A stretch of DNA of 64,000 bases from Bacteroidota bacterium (lineage in GTDB: Bacteria; Bacteroidota; Bacteroidia; B-17B0; Aurantibacillaceae). The translations under genes were made by a program, and so were the position numbers. Below, piece by piece: positions 1-8,860 of this stretch. Position 1 is the stretch's first letter. Each line of letters opens with the position of its first letter. The stretch is taken from contig JAJNBG010000010.1 in the NCBI GenBank assembly GCA_021155905.1, positions 1 to 64,000 of the forward strand, read 5' to 3'. Below the pieces are notes generated by a model that saw only the letters and a list, made by a program, of their open reading frames with translations, made no database searches and was not told the DNA's origin.

Positions 1-264
1 GAACGTGCCGAAAAAATAAATGATAAATTTCATTTTATTGTAAGCCGGGCGGTGACAGCTTTTCCGGAATTTTATAACTGGATCCACAAAAAAGTTCTGA
101 AAGATAATTTCAATGATCTTCCAAATGGTATTTTATATCTCAAAGGTGGAGATCTTCGGGAAGAGTTCGGACATCACTACGACAAAGCTGTTTTTTATGA
201 CCTTAAAGATTACTTCAACGAAGAATTTTTTGATACCAAGAAGGTAGTTTATTATAAATTGTAG
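1..264 (+). CDS. rsmG: 16S rRNA (guanine527-N7)-methyltransferase RsmG, 5'-truncated by window edge
   Basis: Frame 1 is open from base 1: ERAEKINDKFHFIVSRAVTAFPEFYNW..., typical RsmG C-terminal half (SRAV motif); stop at 262-264. Confidence 0.88.
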   Translation, partial: ERAEKINDKFHFIVSRAVTAFPEFYNWIHKKVLKDNFNDLPNGILYLKGGDLREEFGHHYDKAVFYDLKDYFNEEFFDTKKVVYYKL

Positions 265-313
265 TTTCGTCATTGCGATCGTCCTGATCGGAGAAGCAAT
301 GTATGATGAAAAT

Positions 314-350
314 AAAAAAGCCTCAACGTTATTCGCTGAGGCTTTTTTTT
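314..350. terminator. Rho-independent, possibly bidirectional terminator
   Basis: AAAAAAGCCTCA-acgttattcgc-TGAGGCTTTTTTTT between convergent rsmG and tal. Confidence 0.85.
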
Positions 351-351
351 G

Positions 352-397
352 TCAGTTCGAGCTGTTCACACTGAGCGTAGTCGAAGTGCGAGAACAA
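352..397. repeat. Dispersed intergenic repeat (GTCAGTTCGAGC...CACTGAGCGTAGTCGAAGTGCGAGAACA type)
   Basis: Contains ACTGAGCGTAGTCGAAGTGCGAGAACA; related sequences at 43674-43731 and 8778-8800. Confidence 0.6.
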
Positions 398-403
398 CGA
401 AAT

Positions 404-1051
404 TTACTTCTTAGCATCTGCTAAAAACTGGGCCAAACCTTTATCCGTTAAAGGGTGGTTCAGTAAAGCAGTAATAGCACTTAATGGAGCAGTGATCACA
501 TCAGCCGCTAATTTGGCACATTGAACAATGTGTAAAGGATGACGGATTGAAGCCGCTAAAATTTCAGTTTCGTAACCGTAGTTATCATAAATCGTTCTGA
601 TATCGTCAATCAGGTCCATACCATCCTGGCTGATATCATCCAAGCGCCCTACGAATGGAGAAACGTATGATGCACCTGCTTTTGCTGCTAATAACGCTTG
701 CCCTGCAGAGAACACAAGTGTACAGTTAGTTTTAATGCCTTTGTCGCTGAAGTATTTAATGGCTTTTAAGCCTTCCTTGATCATCGGGATTTTCACGACG
801 ATGCGTGGATGAAGGTCTGCCAGCATTTCGCCTTCCCGTACCATACCGTCAAAATCGGTAGCGATCACTTCCGCGCTCACATCACCGGTAGTGATATTGC
901 AGATATCCACATAATGTTTCATAATATTGTCCTGTCCTTTAATGCCTTCTTTGGCCATTAAGGATGGGTTTGTCGTAACCCCGTCTAAAACGCCAAGGTC
1001 TTGTGCTTCTTTGATTTGTGCTAAATTCGCTGTATCAATAAAAAATTTCAT
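404..1051 (-). CDS. tal: Transaldolase / fructose-6-phosphate aldolase family
   Basis: [36 protein letters not shown]; 215 aa, TalC/FSA-like. Confidence 0.93.
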   Translation of the reverse strand: MKFFIDTANLAQIKEAQDLGVLDGVTTNPSLMAKEGIKGQDNIMKHYVDICNITTGDVSAEVIATDFDGMVREGEMLADLHPRIVVKIPMIKEGLKAIKYFSDKGIKTNCTLVFSAGQALLAAKAGASYVSPFVGRLDDISQDGMDLIDDIRTIYDNYGYETEILAASIRHPLHIVQCAKLAADVITAPLSAITALLNHPLTDKGLAQFLADAKK

Positions 1052-1141
1052 AGTGGTTATTTTTTTTGTAAATTTAGGATAAGCTAAAGTATATTTTACG
1101 CTTGTTTGTAGTTTGTTTAAAGTTTATTTTTACCCCCAATA

Positions 1142-1837
1142 ATGCCGAAAAAGAAAATAGTTGTTTTTAGTGGAGCCGGGATGAGCGCTGAGAGTGGGAT
1201 CAAGACTTTCAGGGATACAGGCGGTTTATGGGAAGAATATAAGATTGAGGATGTAGCCACTTTTGATGCATGGGAAAGGAATCGCGAACTGGTATTGGAT
1301 TTTTACAACCAGCGCCGCAAGCAGGTAATGAATGCAAAGCCGAATGAAGCTCATTTATTGGTGGCAGAATTACAAAACCATTTTGATGTACAGGTTATTA
1401 CCCAGAATATTGATGACCTGCATGAAAGGGCAGGGAGTAAAAAAGTACTGCATTTACATGGGGAGATTATGAAAGGTCGGAGCACGGCAAAGAATGACCT
1501 GGTATTTCCATTAAAGCACTGGGAAATTAAGTCGGGAGATGTTTGTGAAGTTGGTTCGCAGGTCAGGCCGCATATAGTGTGGTTTGGGGAAGCAGTTCCG
1601 GAAATGGATAAAGCAACCGCACTGGCCGAAGAAGCAGATATTTTTATTACAATCGGGACTTCTTTAAACGTGTATCCGGCAGCTAATTTAATCCACGTGA
1701 TTAAAAACGATGTTCCCAAATACCTGGTTGACCCGGGAGAATTTAATTTAGATTATATCAAAAACCTGAAGGTTATTAAAGCTACGGCGGTTGAAGGCAT
1801 GAAAGTGCTGATGAAAACCCTGAAGGAGTTTGCTTAA
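1142..1837 (+). CDS. cobB: SIR2-family NAD-dependent protein deacylase
   Basis: GAGMSAESGIKTFRD, TQNIDDLHERAG, HLHGE motifs. Confidence 0.92.
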   Translation: MPKKKIVVFSGAGMSAESGIKTFRDTGGLWEEYKIEDVATFDAWERNRELVLDFYNQRRKQVMNAKPNEAHLLVAELQNHFDVQVITQNIDDLHERAGSKKVLHLHGEIMKGRSTAKNDLVFPLKHWEIKSGDVCEVGSQVRPHIVWFGEAVPEMDKATALAEEADIFITIGTSLNVYPAANLIHVIKNDVPKYLVDPGEFNLDYIKNLKVIKATAVEGMKVLMKTLKEFA

Positions 1838-1864
1838 CTGTCAATAACGTATTAGAAAAGATTA

Positions 1865-3124
1865 ATGAGTAACCCAGCCACTGTTAAATGTCCCAATTGT
1901 AAAACCGAATTCCAATTAGGTGATGCGATCTCCTCTGAAATAGAAGCGAAGATCAAAGCCCGCTATGTAGAGCGTTTCAATAAGGATCAGAAAGAATTAG
2001 CCGATAAAGAAAAACAATATGAGTTGCAGCTGGAACAATTCAAAAAACAGCAGGAAGACCAGGACCGCATCATCGCTGAAAAAGTAAAATTGCAAAAAGC
2101 CGTATTGGAGCAGGAAGCGATTAAGAAAGCTGCTTCAGAGATGCAGCAGCAAATGGATATGATCAATAAACAGCTGACCGAGAAAGAGCAAAAACTAAAG
2201 GAAAGCCAGGCAAAAGAATTAGAATTTATCCTTAAAGAAAAAGAATTAAAAACCAAGGAAGAGGAATTTGAACTGACCCTTCAAAAGAAATTGCAGGCGG
2301 AACGCGAACAATTAGCGGACCAGATCCGCAAGCAGGAATTGGAAAAGAATGCCATCAAAGAAAAAGATCATGAAATAAAATTGATGGAATTGAAAAAGCA
2401 GTTGGAAGATCAGAAGAAATTGACGGAAGAAATGGTTCGAAAACAGGGGCAAGGTTCCATGCAGATGCAAGGTGAAGTGCATGAGTTGGCCCTGGAAGAA
2501 TTATTAAAAAGCACTTTTCCGTTTGATTCCATTGATGAAGTAGGGAAGGGTGTGAAAGGAGCTGATGCCATCCATACCGTTCGTAATCCTTTAGGTCAGG
2601 TATGTGGAAAGATCATTTATGAAAGTAAAAACACCAAAGCTTTTGGAGGAGACTGGATCGATAAATTAAAACATGATATGCGAGCGTCGCAGGCTGACAT
2701 CGCGGTAATTGTGACGGAGACCATGCCTAAAGAAATGGCACGTTTTGGAATGAAAGATGGTGTTTGGGTTTGTGACTTTACAGAAATCAAATCTTTGGCT
2801 TTTGTGTTACGCGACAGTTTAATTAAAATTCACGCGGCACAGTCCAGCCAGGAAAATAAAGGTGATAAAATGAGTATGCTCTATTCTTACTTAACCGGTA
2901 CAGAATTCAGGCAGCAGATAGAAGCGATCGTCGAAGGTTTTACTGAATTACAGTATGGGATCCAACGTGAAAAGAATGCCATGCAAAAGATCTGGAAAGA
3001 GCGCGAAAAACAATTAGAGAAAGTATTGCTCAACACAACCAACTTTTACGGTTCCGTAAAAGGCATTGCAGGCAATGCCATTGGTGATATTAAGTTATTG
3101 GAGTTGGGAGAGGATAAAGAATAG
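1865..3124 (+). CDS. DUF2130 domain protein (coiled-coil plus restriction-like core)
   Basis: N-terminal CPNCKTEF, long coiled coil, then GKIIYESKNTKAFGGDWIDKLKHDMRASQADIAVIVTE typical of DUF2130. Confidence 0.85.
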   Translation: MSNPATVKCPNCKTEFQLGDAISSEIEAKIKARYVERFNKDQKELADKEKQYELQLEQFKKQQEDQDRIIAEKVKLQKAVLEQEAIKKAASEMQQQMDMINKQLTEKEQKLKESQAKELEFILKEKELKTKEEEFELTLQKKLQAEREQLADQIRKQELEKNAIKEKDHEIKLMELKKQLEDQKKLTEEMVRKQGQGSMQMQGEVHELALEELLKSTFPFDSIDEVGKGVKGADAIHTVRNPLGQVCGKIIYESKNTKAFGGDWIDKLKHDMRASQADIAVIVTETMPKEMARFGMKDGVWVCDFTEIKSLAFVLRDSLIKIHAAQSSQENKGDKMSMLYSYLTGTEFRQQIEAIVEGFTELQYGIQREKNAMQKIWKEREKQLEKVLLNTTNFYGSVKGIAGNAIGDIKLLELGEDKE

Positions 3125-3137
3125 ATTTGCATTCTAT

Positions 3138-5498
3138 TTATACTCTGATCCCAATCACACAGATATCATCAACCTGCTCCAGCCCACCTTTCCAGCTATC
3201 GAGCGAGTTCTTAAGTTTTTCTTTCTGATCTGTCATTGGTAAATGAGCGATACCCTTTAATAATTCTTTTAATTGTTTGTACATGAATTTTTTTCCTTTT
3301 GGTCCGCCAAACTGATCAGGTAAACCATCCGTTAAGGTATATACCATATCTCCTCTTAGTAAAGACACAGAGTGTTGAGTAAATGGCACCTGGTCTTTGT
3401 CATGTTTACCAACAGGCATTTTATCGGAAGGTAGTTCGATGAGTTCTACATCCCACGGTCCGCTACCATCCCCTTCAAAGTGGGAATTAGAGCGAACTAT
3501 CCAAACCGGGTTATTGGCTGCCGCATACGTCAATTTGCTTTTGGCAAAGTCAAAGCAAATCAAACTGCAATCCATCCCGTCTTTGCCACCTTCTTCACTA
3601 CCATCTTTCTTTAGACGCTCAATAATTTTTGCGCGCGTGTGGTTTAAGATTTCGGCAGGTTCAGTCAGTTTTTCCTGCTCGACGGCTTTTTCCAGACAGG
3701 AAATATTTAAGATACTCATAATGGCTCCGGGAACACCATGCCCGGTGCTGTCTGCGGTGGCTAATGCAAAATTTCCATTATTTAATTGAGAAGCCCAATA
3801 GAAGTCACCGCTGACCACATCTTTTGGTTGGAAAAATACGAAATAAGAATCTTCTGTTCCCGGCTTTGTGTGTGCCGGAAGGTTATCATTCAGCATTTCT
3901 TTGGATGCCAAAAAACTGCGCTGGATGCGCTCAGCGTAAGTGATACTATCGGTTATTTCTTTATGTTTTTCTTCTACTAAGTGTTTTTGGTGCGTGATGA
4001 TTTCGTTTTGTTTTTGTGTTTCAATCTCTTTGAGTTCGATAATTTTCTTTTGTTGATTGGTTACCCTGAAACGGTTTACCATAAATCCGGCAAAAACCAA
4101 TACAAGGACCATACCACCGTATAGCGCATAATTCTTTGTTCTTGCCTGCTTCAGCTGAGCATCCTGCGCAATCAGTTGTGCATTCTTTACTTTCTGTTTT
4201 TCGGCATTTTTAATACTGTCAGCAGCTACCTTCTTCTCATAATCATACTGAAACTGTTTTTTGACAGAAGCTTTTTTAGTTTCTGCATTACTAATACTAT
4301 CATTCATTTGCATTTCCAATTCATACATGGTCAAGGCATCGCTGAATTTGTTTTGTTTTTTATAAATGGATTTTAGAAGAGAAGCCGCTCTTTTGATATT
4401 ATCCGGGTAACCAATTTCGCGGGCTGACTGTAGACTTTTGTTCGCATACTTTTCCGCCTCAACTACTTTTCCTTGTTTTAATAAAATAGTCCCAATGTCT
4501 TTCAAGGCGTTGGTTGAGCCATATTTATTTCCAATCTCTTCAAAGATTACCAAACTTCTTTGAAATTGTGTCAAAGAGGATGTTAAATCTCCTTTGTTTA
4601 AGAAAATGGATCCTATGGCATTGAGGCAGGAAGCAATTCCTTCCTGGTAATCAATTTCTTCACAACGTTTTAAGCTTTCATTAAAGTAATGCAGGGCTTT
4701 TGAATCGTCTTTACTGCTTAAGTGCAAATACCCAATGTTATTTAATGTAAAAGCGATGCCTGATTTGTCCTGAATTTCAGTATACAATTTCAATGCACGC
4801 TGATAGTACTCGAGTGCCTTCATCGGATCGTCCTGGTTCACATATATGTATCCCATATTGTTTAATGTGAGTGCGGTTCCTTCTTTGTCATTAATTCTTT
4901 CCTGAATCTTCAAAGCTCTGTGATAATATTCCAGTCCTTTAGGAATATCACCCTGGTTTTCATAGACCCCACCAATATTAGTTAGAGATGTGGCCAGACC
5001 TTTCTGATCTTTTATTTTCTCTCTGATTGCAATACTTTTCTGAAAGTATTCGATGGCTTTTTCGGTGTTCCCTTCATGGTCATAAAAGATTGCGATGTGG
5101 TTCAGTGAATTTGCAATTCCCTCGTCATCATTAATCTCTTCGCTGATTTTTAAACTTTTGTTCCGGTATTCTCTGGTTTTATCAATGTCCCCCTGCTCAT
5201 CAGCAAGGTAACTTTTGTTATTATATCCAACGGCAAGATGTTTCAGGTATTTTTTTTTATCGTTGGGATTAGATGCACTGGCCGCCGCTTTCTCCGATAG
5301 ATTAATCAATTGATCGTTGTACTCGCTCCAACGCTTGGAATCTTTCTCGGAGTTAATCAATTCATTTAAAAGATTGCAGCGGGTCGTATCGTGTTTTGCT
5401 TTTTTAAGTTCTTGTTTTAGGGAATCAATATTTTTGTCCTGGGCATCAAGGCTCAGTAAACTTAATAACATCCAGATGACCACAAGGATCCGTTTCAT
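3138..5498 (-). CDS. TPR-repeat protein with TM helix and C-terminal SpoIIE/PP2C-type phosphatase
   Basis: Signal peptide, multiple TPRs (ALEYYQRALKLYTEIQDKSGIAFTLNNIGYL), C-terminal DVVSGDFYWA...ADSTGHGVPGA...TDGLPDQFGG. Confidence 0.9.
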   Translation of the reverse strand: MKRILVVIWMLLSLLSLDAQDKNIDSLKQELKKAKHDTTRCNLLNELINSEKDSKRWSEYNDQLINLSEKAAASASNPNDKKKYLKHLAVGYNNKSYLADEQGDIDKTREYRNKSLKISEEINDDEGIANSLNHIAIFYDHEGNTEKAIEYFQKSIAIREKIKDQKGLATSLTNIGGVYENQGDIPKGLEYYHRALKIQERINDKEGTALTLNNMGYIYVNQDDPMKALEYYQRALKLYTEIQDKSGIAFTLNNIGYLHLSSKDDSKALHYFNESLKRCEEIDYQEGIASCLNAIGSIFLNKGDLTSSLTQFQRSLVIFEEIGNKYGSTNALKDIGTILLKQGKVVEAEKYANKSLQSAREIGYPDNIKRAASLLKSIYKKQNKFSDALTMYELEMQMNDSISNAETKKASVKKQFQYDYEKKVAADSIKNAEKQKVKNAQLIAQDAQLKQARTKNYALYGGMVLVLVFAGFMVNRFRVTNQQKKIIELKEIETQKQNEIITHQKHLVEEKHKEITDSITYAERIQRSFLASKEMLNDNLPAHTKPGTEDSYFVFFQPKDVVSGDFYWASQLNNGNFALATADSTGHGVPGAIMSILNISCLEKAVEQEKLTEPAEILNHTRAKIIERLKKDGSEEGGKDGMDCSLICFDFAKSKLTYAAANNPVWIVRSNSHFEGDGSGPWDVELIELPSDKMPVGKHDKDQVPFTQHSVSLLRGDMVYTLTDGLPDQFGGPKGKKFMYKQLKELLKGIAHLPMTDQKEKLKNSLDSWKGGLEQVDDICVIGIRV

Positions 5499-5586
5499 AC
5501 AGTATGATTTATCTTTAATATATTTTAAAGATAGTCGTTTGTCCGCGTTTCCAAATGAAAGTAGTCAGCAAATTATGAAGATTTCT

Positions 5587-6102
5587 TTATACTTTATCAA
5601 CCAGTTCGCTATAGGATTTATCAATTAATTGAAATTGTTCGAGTTCAAAAAAATGGAAATATTGATCACATTGTTCTTTCAGTTTCTCTATGCTGAAAGT
5701 ATTATTATTGTCAATCGCTTCCACTTCAATAAAGGTTCCCAGTCCTTTCACAGTGTCAAAATGAAATTTGATGTTATCGATGAAATAAATCCGGCGTTTC
5801 TTATCTACCACAGTTTTTATTCCCAATTGTAAGCTGAGAATATTTTTTAAAGCAGGGTTCGGTTGGTGTTGGTATAGAATGATATCCGAGCGTTTGGCTT
5901 CAGAGGTATTTTCTCGATTGTAATGGATCAAAGAATTTTCAATATTTCCTTCGCGTAATTTTAAGCGACCTGTTGCCGCATTAAAGTAAGTATCAATTTG
6001 GTGATCGGTGCCTTTGAAAAGAGGATTGAGTCTTAACAATTTATTTTCATAGGGTTCAAGGTTGTCTACTTTTGCTTTGAATTCAAAATTCTTAATGTTC
6101 AT
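5587..6102 (-). CDS. CYTH-domain protein, class IV adenylate cyclase-like
   Basis: NFEFKAKV (ExEaK-like), KLREGNIENSLIHYNR, FIDNIKFHFDTVKGLGTFIEVEA. Confidence 0.82.
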   Translation of the reverse strand: MNIKNFEFKAKVDNLEPYENKLLRLNPLFKGTDHQIDTYFNAATGRLKLREGNIENSLIHYNRENTSEAKRSDIILYQHQPNPALKNILSLQLGIKTVVDKKRRIYFIDNIKFHFDTVKGLGTFIEVEAIDNNNTFSIEKLKEQCDQYFHFFELEQFQLIDKSYSELVDKV

Positions 6103-6111
6103 ACTTGTGTT

Positions 6112-6825
6112 TTATTTATGTTCCTTTAATAATTTCAAAGTATGGTCAATTGATTTTAAGCTCCTCCAGCTCTGGTGACCCGGAATGATAAACTTTGGAC
6201 TCGCACAATGCTTTTTAATACGATTCAATGACTTTGGCCATTCAGACAGGTTCGCTTCTTTCACATAACCGAGGTCGGCGGCTTCCATACTTTTAATGGC
6301 GCAGCCACCATGCAGAATTTTTTCTTTTGGGAACCAGATCACAATATTGTCTTTCGTGTGGCCTTCTCCCGGATAATACGTTTCAAAAGAATATTGTCCC
6401 AGGGTGAAAGTGGTGTCCTTACTGAATAAAAACTCCGCTCGCTTTTCTCCGGTTTTTTCAGAGATGACATCGGTTTGTTTGCTCGTATAGGTTTTAATGC
6501 CTTTCTGTTTGTAGTATTCCAGACCAGCACTGCGGTCTTCGTGTGAGTGGGTGGCAATACATAAAACAACTTTTTGGCGATGCCTGTTTTCAATACTGTC
6601 GAGCAGAGGTTGAAATTGTATCGTGTCCCAGGGTGTGTCGATTATAATCACCCCTTTATTGGTGACCACATACGAACCATTCGCAGAGACTGGAGTTCCC
6701 TTGTATGCTTTGTAAGTAGTATAGACGTAGAAGTCGCCGGTGAGATGGGAGATTTTCAGACCAGGTGTTTGCGCGAAGAGAGATATAGAGAAAAGTAGAG
6801 TGATTAAAAAATGGATTGCTTTCAT
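6112..6825 (-). CDS. Subclass B1 metallo-beta-lactamase
   Basis: Signal peptide; ATHSHEDRSAG (HxHxD), PGEGHTKDNIV, HGGCAIKS, PGHQSW. Likely start MKAIHF at 6825 rather than the 6864 ORF start, which lies in a hairpin. Confidence 0.88.
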   Translation of the reverse strand: MKAIHFLITLLFSISLFAQTPGLKISHLTGDFYVYTTYKAYKGTPVSANGSYVVTNKGVIIIDTPWDTIQFQPLLDSIENRHRQKVVLCIATHSHEDRSAGLEYYKQKGIKTYTSKQTDVISEKTGEKRAEFLFSKDTTFTLGQYSFETYYPGEGHTKDNIVIWFPKEKILHGGCAIKSMEAADLGYVKEANLSEWPKSLNRIKKHCASPKFIIPGHQSWRSLKSIDHTLKLLKEHK

Positions 6826-6840
6826 AATATTTTTATGGCA

Positions 6841-6876
6841 AAAAAATCCCCTTGTGATGAGCAAGGGGATTTTTTT
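6841..6876. terminator. Strong symmetric hairpin terminator between the M23 and MBL genes
   Basis: AAAAAATCCCCTTG-tgatgag-CAAGGGGATTTTTT. Confidence 0.85.
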
Positions 6877-6893
6877 AGAAAATGTATTAAGAG

Positions 6894-7931
6894 TTAAATT
6901 TTTAATTTTTGTCCCGGGCGCAATACTTTGCTTTGTTTGATGCCGTTCTTTTTACAAATAGCTTTAATTGAGGTGTGGTTACGCTGCGCTATTCGGCCAA
7001 GTGTATCTCCCTTTCTCACTGTGATTACTTTACCATGCTTGGATTTAGATCCGGTCACGCGGGTTAAGTTCAAATCTTTTTTCTGGCGGCTGTGTAATGC
7101 TCTTAAATCGTATTTTGTTTCCACATCCGATTTGGTAATCAGGCATTCATTTCTTTTTAACGTTCCGGTTGCAAAGTCAATGAAGTCTTCGGCATCAATT
7201 GCCTGTCCTAAATAACGCATCTCAAAATGCAGATGGGAACCAAATGAATGCCCCGTGTTTCCGCCTAAACCAATAATCTGTCCGGCTTCCAACATTTGAC
7301 CAGCTTCTACTAATATTTTGGATAAATGTGCGTAAACCGTTTCCAATCCGTTTTTATGGCGAATAATAACTACGTTTCCATAACTGCGGTTCAGTTTCGC
7401 AATACGCACCATACCATCAAAGGCAGCCATCACCGTATCACCGGTTTCTAAATCAATGTCTGTTCCGTAATGTGGTCTTCTTTTTCTCCAGCCAAACTCA
7501 GAAGTAACATTTCCGGTGAATGGTAATACGAAGCCGCAATCGGTTGGTTCTGTTAATCTTACAAGCGCGGAGTCGTGTTTAAAACTTTCGGCAAAAGAAT
7601 AAGGATGTATAACCGCCGTGTCCCAGGAAGAATACAAGTCATTTGAAGGAAAAGCTAACAGGGAGTCAACTTCCTCATTTTCATGTTCTTCGTGTTCGTC
7701 AGATGTAAGTACTAAAAGGGCAGGGTTTATAGAAGTTTTGGTAGTATCGTCTCTTTTTGCAACTTTCTTTTTTCCATCGTCTTTTACCGGTTTTTCATCA
7801 GGGTTAAGGACGGAGAATGAAAATAGAGATTTTGGCCCGTTATTTGCTTTATCAGTAGCAGGTGAAAACGCGCTTAACATCAATGATGCAGACATCATGA
7901 TAAATAAAGCGGGTATTTTTTTTCTGTTCAC
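6894..7931 (-). CDS. M23 family metallopeptidase with C-terminal LysM domain
   Basis: GTDIDLETGDTVMAAFDGMV...HKNGLETVYAHLSKI...GSHLHFEMR; LysM VITVRKGDTLGRIAQRNHTSIKAICKKNGIKQ. Confidence 0.92.
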   Translation of the reverse strand: MNRKKIPALFIMMSASLMLSAFSPATDKANNGPKSLFSFSVLNPDEKPVKDDGKKKVAKRDDTTKTSINPALLVLTSDEHEEHENEEVDSLLAFPSNDLYSSWDTAVIHPYSFAESFKHDSALVRLTEPTDCGFVLPFTGNVTSEFGWRKRRPHYGTDIDLETGDTVMAAFDGMVRIAKLNRSYGNVVIIRHKNGLETVYAHLSKILVEAGQMLEAGQIIGLGGNTGHSFGSHLHFEMRYLGQAIDAEDFIDFATGTLKRNECLITKSDVETKYDLRALHSRQKKDLNLTRVTGSKSKHGKVITVRKGDTLGRIAQRNHTSIKAICKKNGIKQSKVLRPGQKLKI

Positions 7932-7989
7932 TACTGGTATAAAATTTCAAGGTTTGCAAATATGTTGGTTTTTTTGATAAAAGCAAGTG

Positions 7990-8013
7990 TTAAATGCTGT
8001 TAATGGCATTTAA
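7990..8013. repeat. Perfect inverted repeat TTAAATGC-tgttaatg-GCATTTAA
   Basis: 8-bp arms, 8-nt loop in the intergenic region between HsdR_N protein and M23 peptidase. Confidence 0.6.
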
Positions 8014-8097
8014 GTTATTAACAAATGTCAAAATGTTACATTCTTTACATCATTTAACTCTTGAAATTCGATAAAAGTTACAGGAAATGCAAAAAAT

Positions 8098-8559
8098 CTA
8101 AAAATTTAGAAGATTCTCGTAAAATGGCACCTCTTTTATAATCTGAGGTCCTGTTGAATCCAGCTTCAAAAAAATATGCTGGAGTCCATTGCTTAGGAAA
8201 ACTGCCGGTACTTTTAGCTCCATATTGTAACGCAGTGCCTGGTTGATGGTTAACTGGTTAATCTCTATGCCTGGAGCTTTGCATTCAATAATCAACAAAG
8301 GCTTTAGGGCTGAATTAAATACCACAACATCAGTTCGCCGTTTGGTTTTATTTAAAATCAGTTGTTTCTCCACGGAAATCATCGAGGCCGGTACCTGCCG
8401 GTGATGTATGAGAAAATGAATGACATGCTGTCTTACCCACTCTTCGGGCGTAGCATCCACAAATTTTTTCCGAATGGAGTCAAATACCTGCAGAGTTCCT
8501 TTGTCGTTCTTCTGGAAACGGAATTCAACATCGGGAAAATTCAGGACAGGCAGGCTCAT
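8098..8559 (-). CDS. Orphan type I restriction enzyme HsdR N-terminal-domain (PD-(D/E)xK) protein
   Basis: EKQLILNKTKRRTDVVVFNSALKPLLIIECKAPGIEINQLTINQALRYNMELKVPAVFLSNG; 153 aa, no helicase, no adjacent hsdM/hsdS. Confidence 0.85.
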   Translation of the reverse strand: MSLPVLNFPDVEFRFQKNDKGTLQVFDSIRKKFVDATPEEWVRQHVIHFLIHHRQVPASMISVEKQLILNKTKRRTDVVVFNSALKPLLIIECKAPGIEINQLTINQALRYNMELKVPAVFLSNGLQHIFLKLDSTGPQIIKEVPFYENLLNF

Positions 8560-8635
8560 GGCGGCAAAGATAGTGGAAAATGTTTTTTACTTTATCACGA
8601 GTTATTAAGAGTATTGATGTTTTTTTATTGGGTTT

Positions 8636-8730
8636 GGCGTGCCCTTCGGGCCGGGCTTTCGGCACTCGCTTTTTTATTTGCCCTTTGGGACAAATAAAAA
8701 GAGCTCAAACAAAGCCTCAATCCCTCACGC
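8636..8730 (+). repeat. Structured multi-hairpin repeat element, copy A
   Basis: Outer stem GCGTG(8637-8641)/CACGC(8726-8730); hairpins CCC-ttc-GGG, GCCG-ggcttt-CGGC, TTTTTATTTG(8671-8680)/CAAATAAAAA(8691-8700). Confidence 0.65.
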
Positions 8731-8738
8731 GAATAGCA

Positions 8739-8860
8739 CACTAGAAGAGGAATGCAAGCGGAAATCCTTTTTTTGTGACTGAGATTTTGAAGTGCGAGAA
8801 AAGATTGTATCCGCCGGCTGGCGAACGGTTCCTGCTGTCTCTTTGCGGGAACGCCCCAAA
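8739..8860 (-). repeat. Structured repeat element, diverged inverted copy B
   Basis: Minus strand reads TTTGGGGCGTTCCC...GGCGGATACAATCTTTT...AAAAAGGATTTCCGCTTGCATTCC, same skeleton as copy A (TTTGGCGTGCCC...); stem GCGGA 8758-8762 / TCCGC 8810-8814. Confidence 0.55.

Noticed and set aside
8098-8559. A restriction-modification or defence island around the HsdR_N protein
   Set aside because: No methyltransferase, specificity subunit, helicase or other defence genes nearby; flanked by M23 peptidase and amn.
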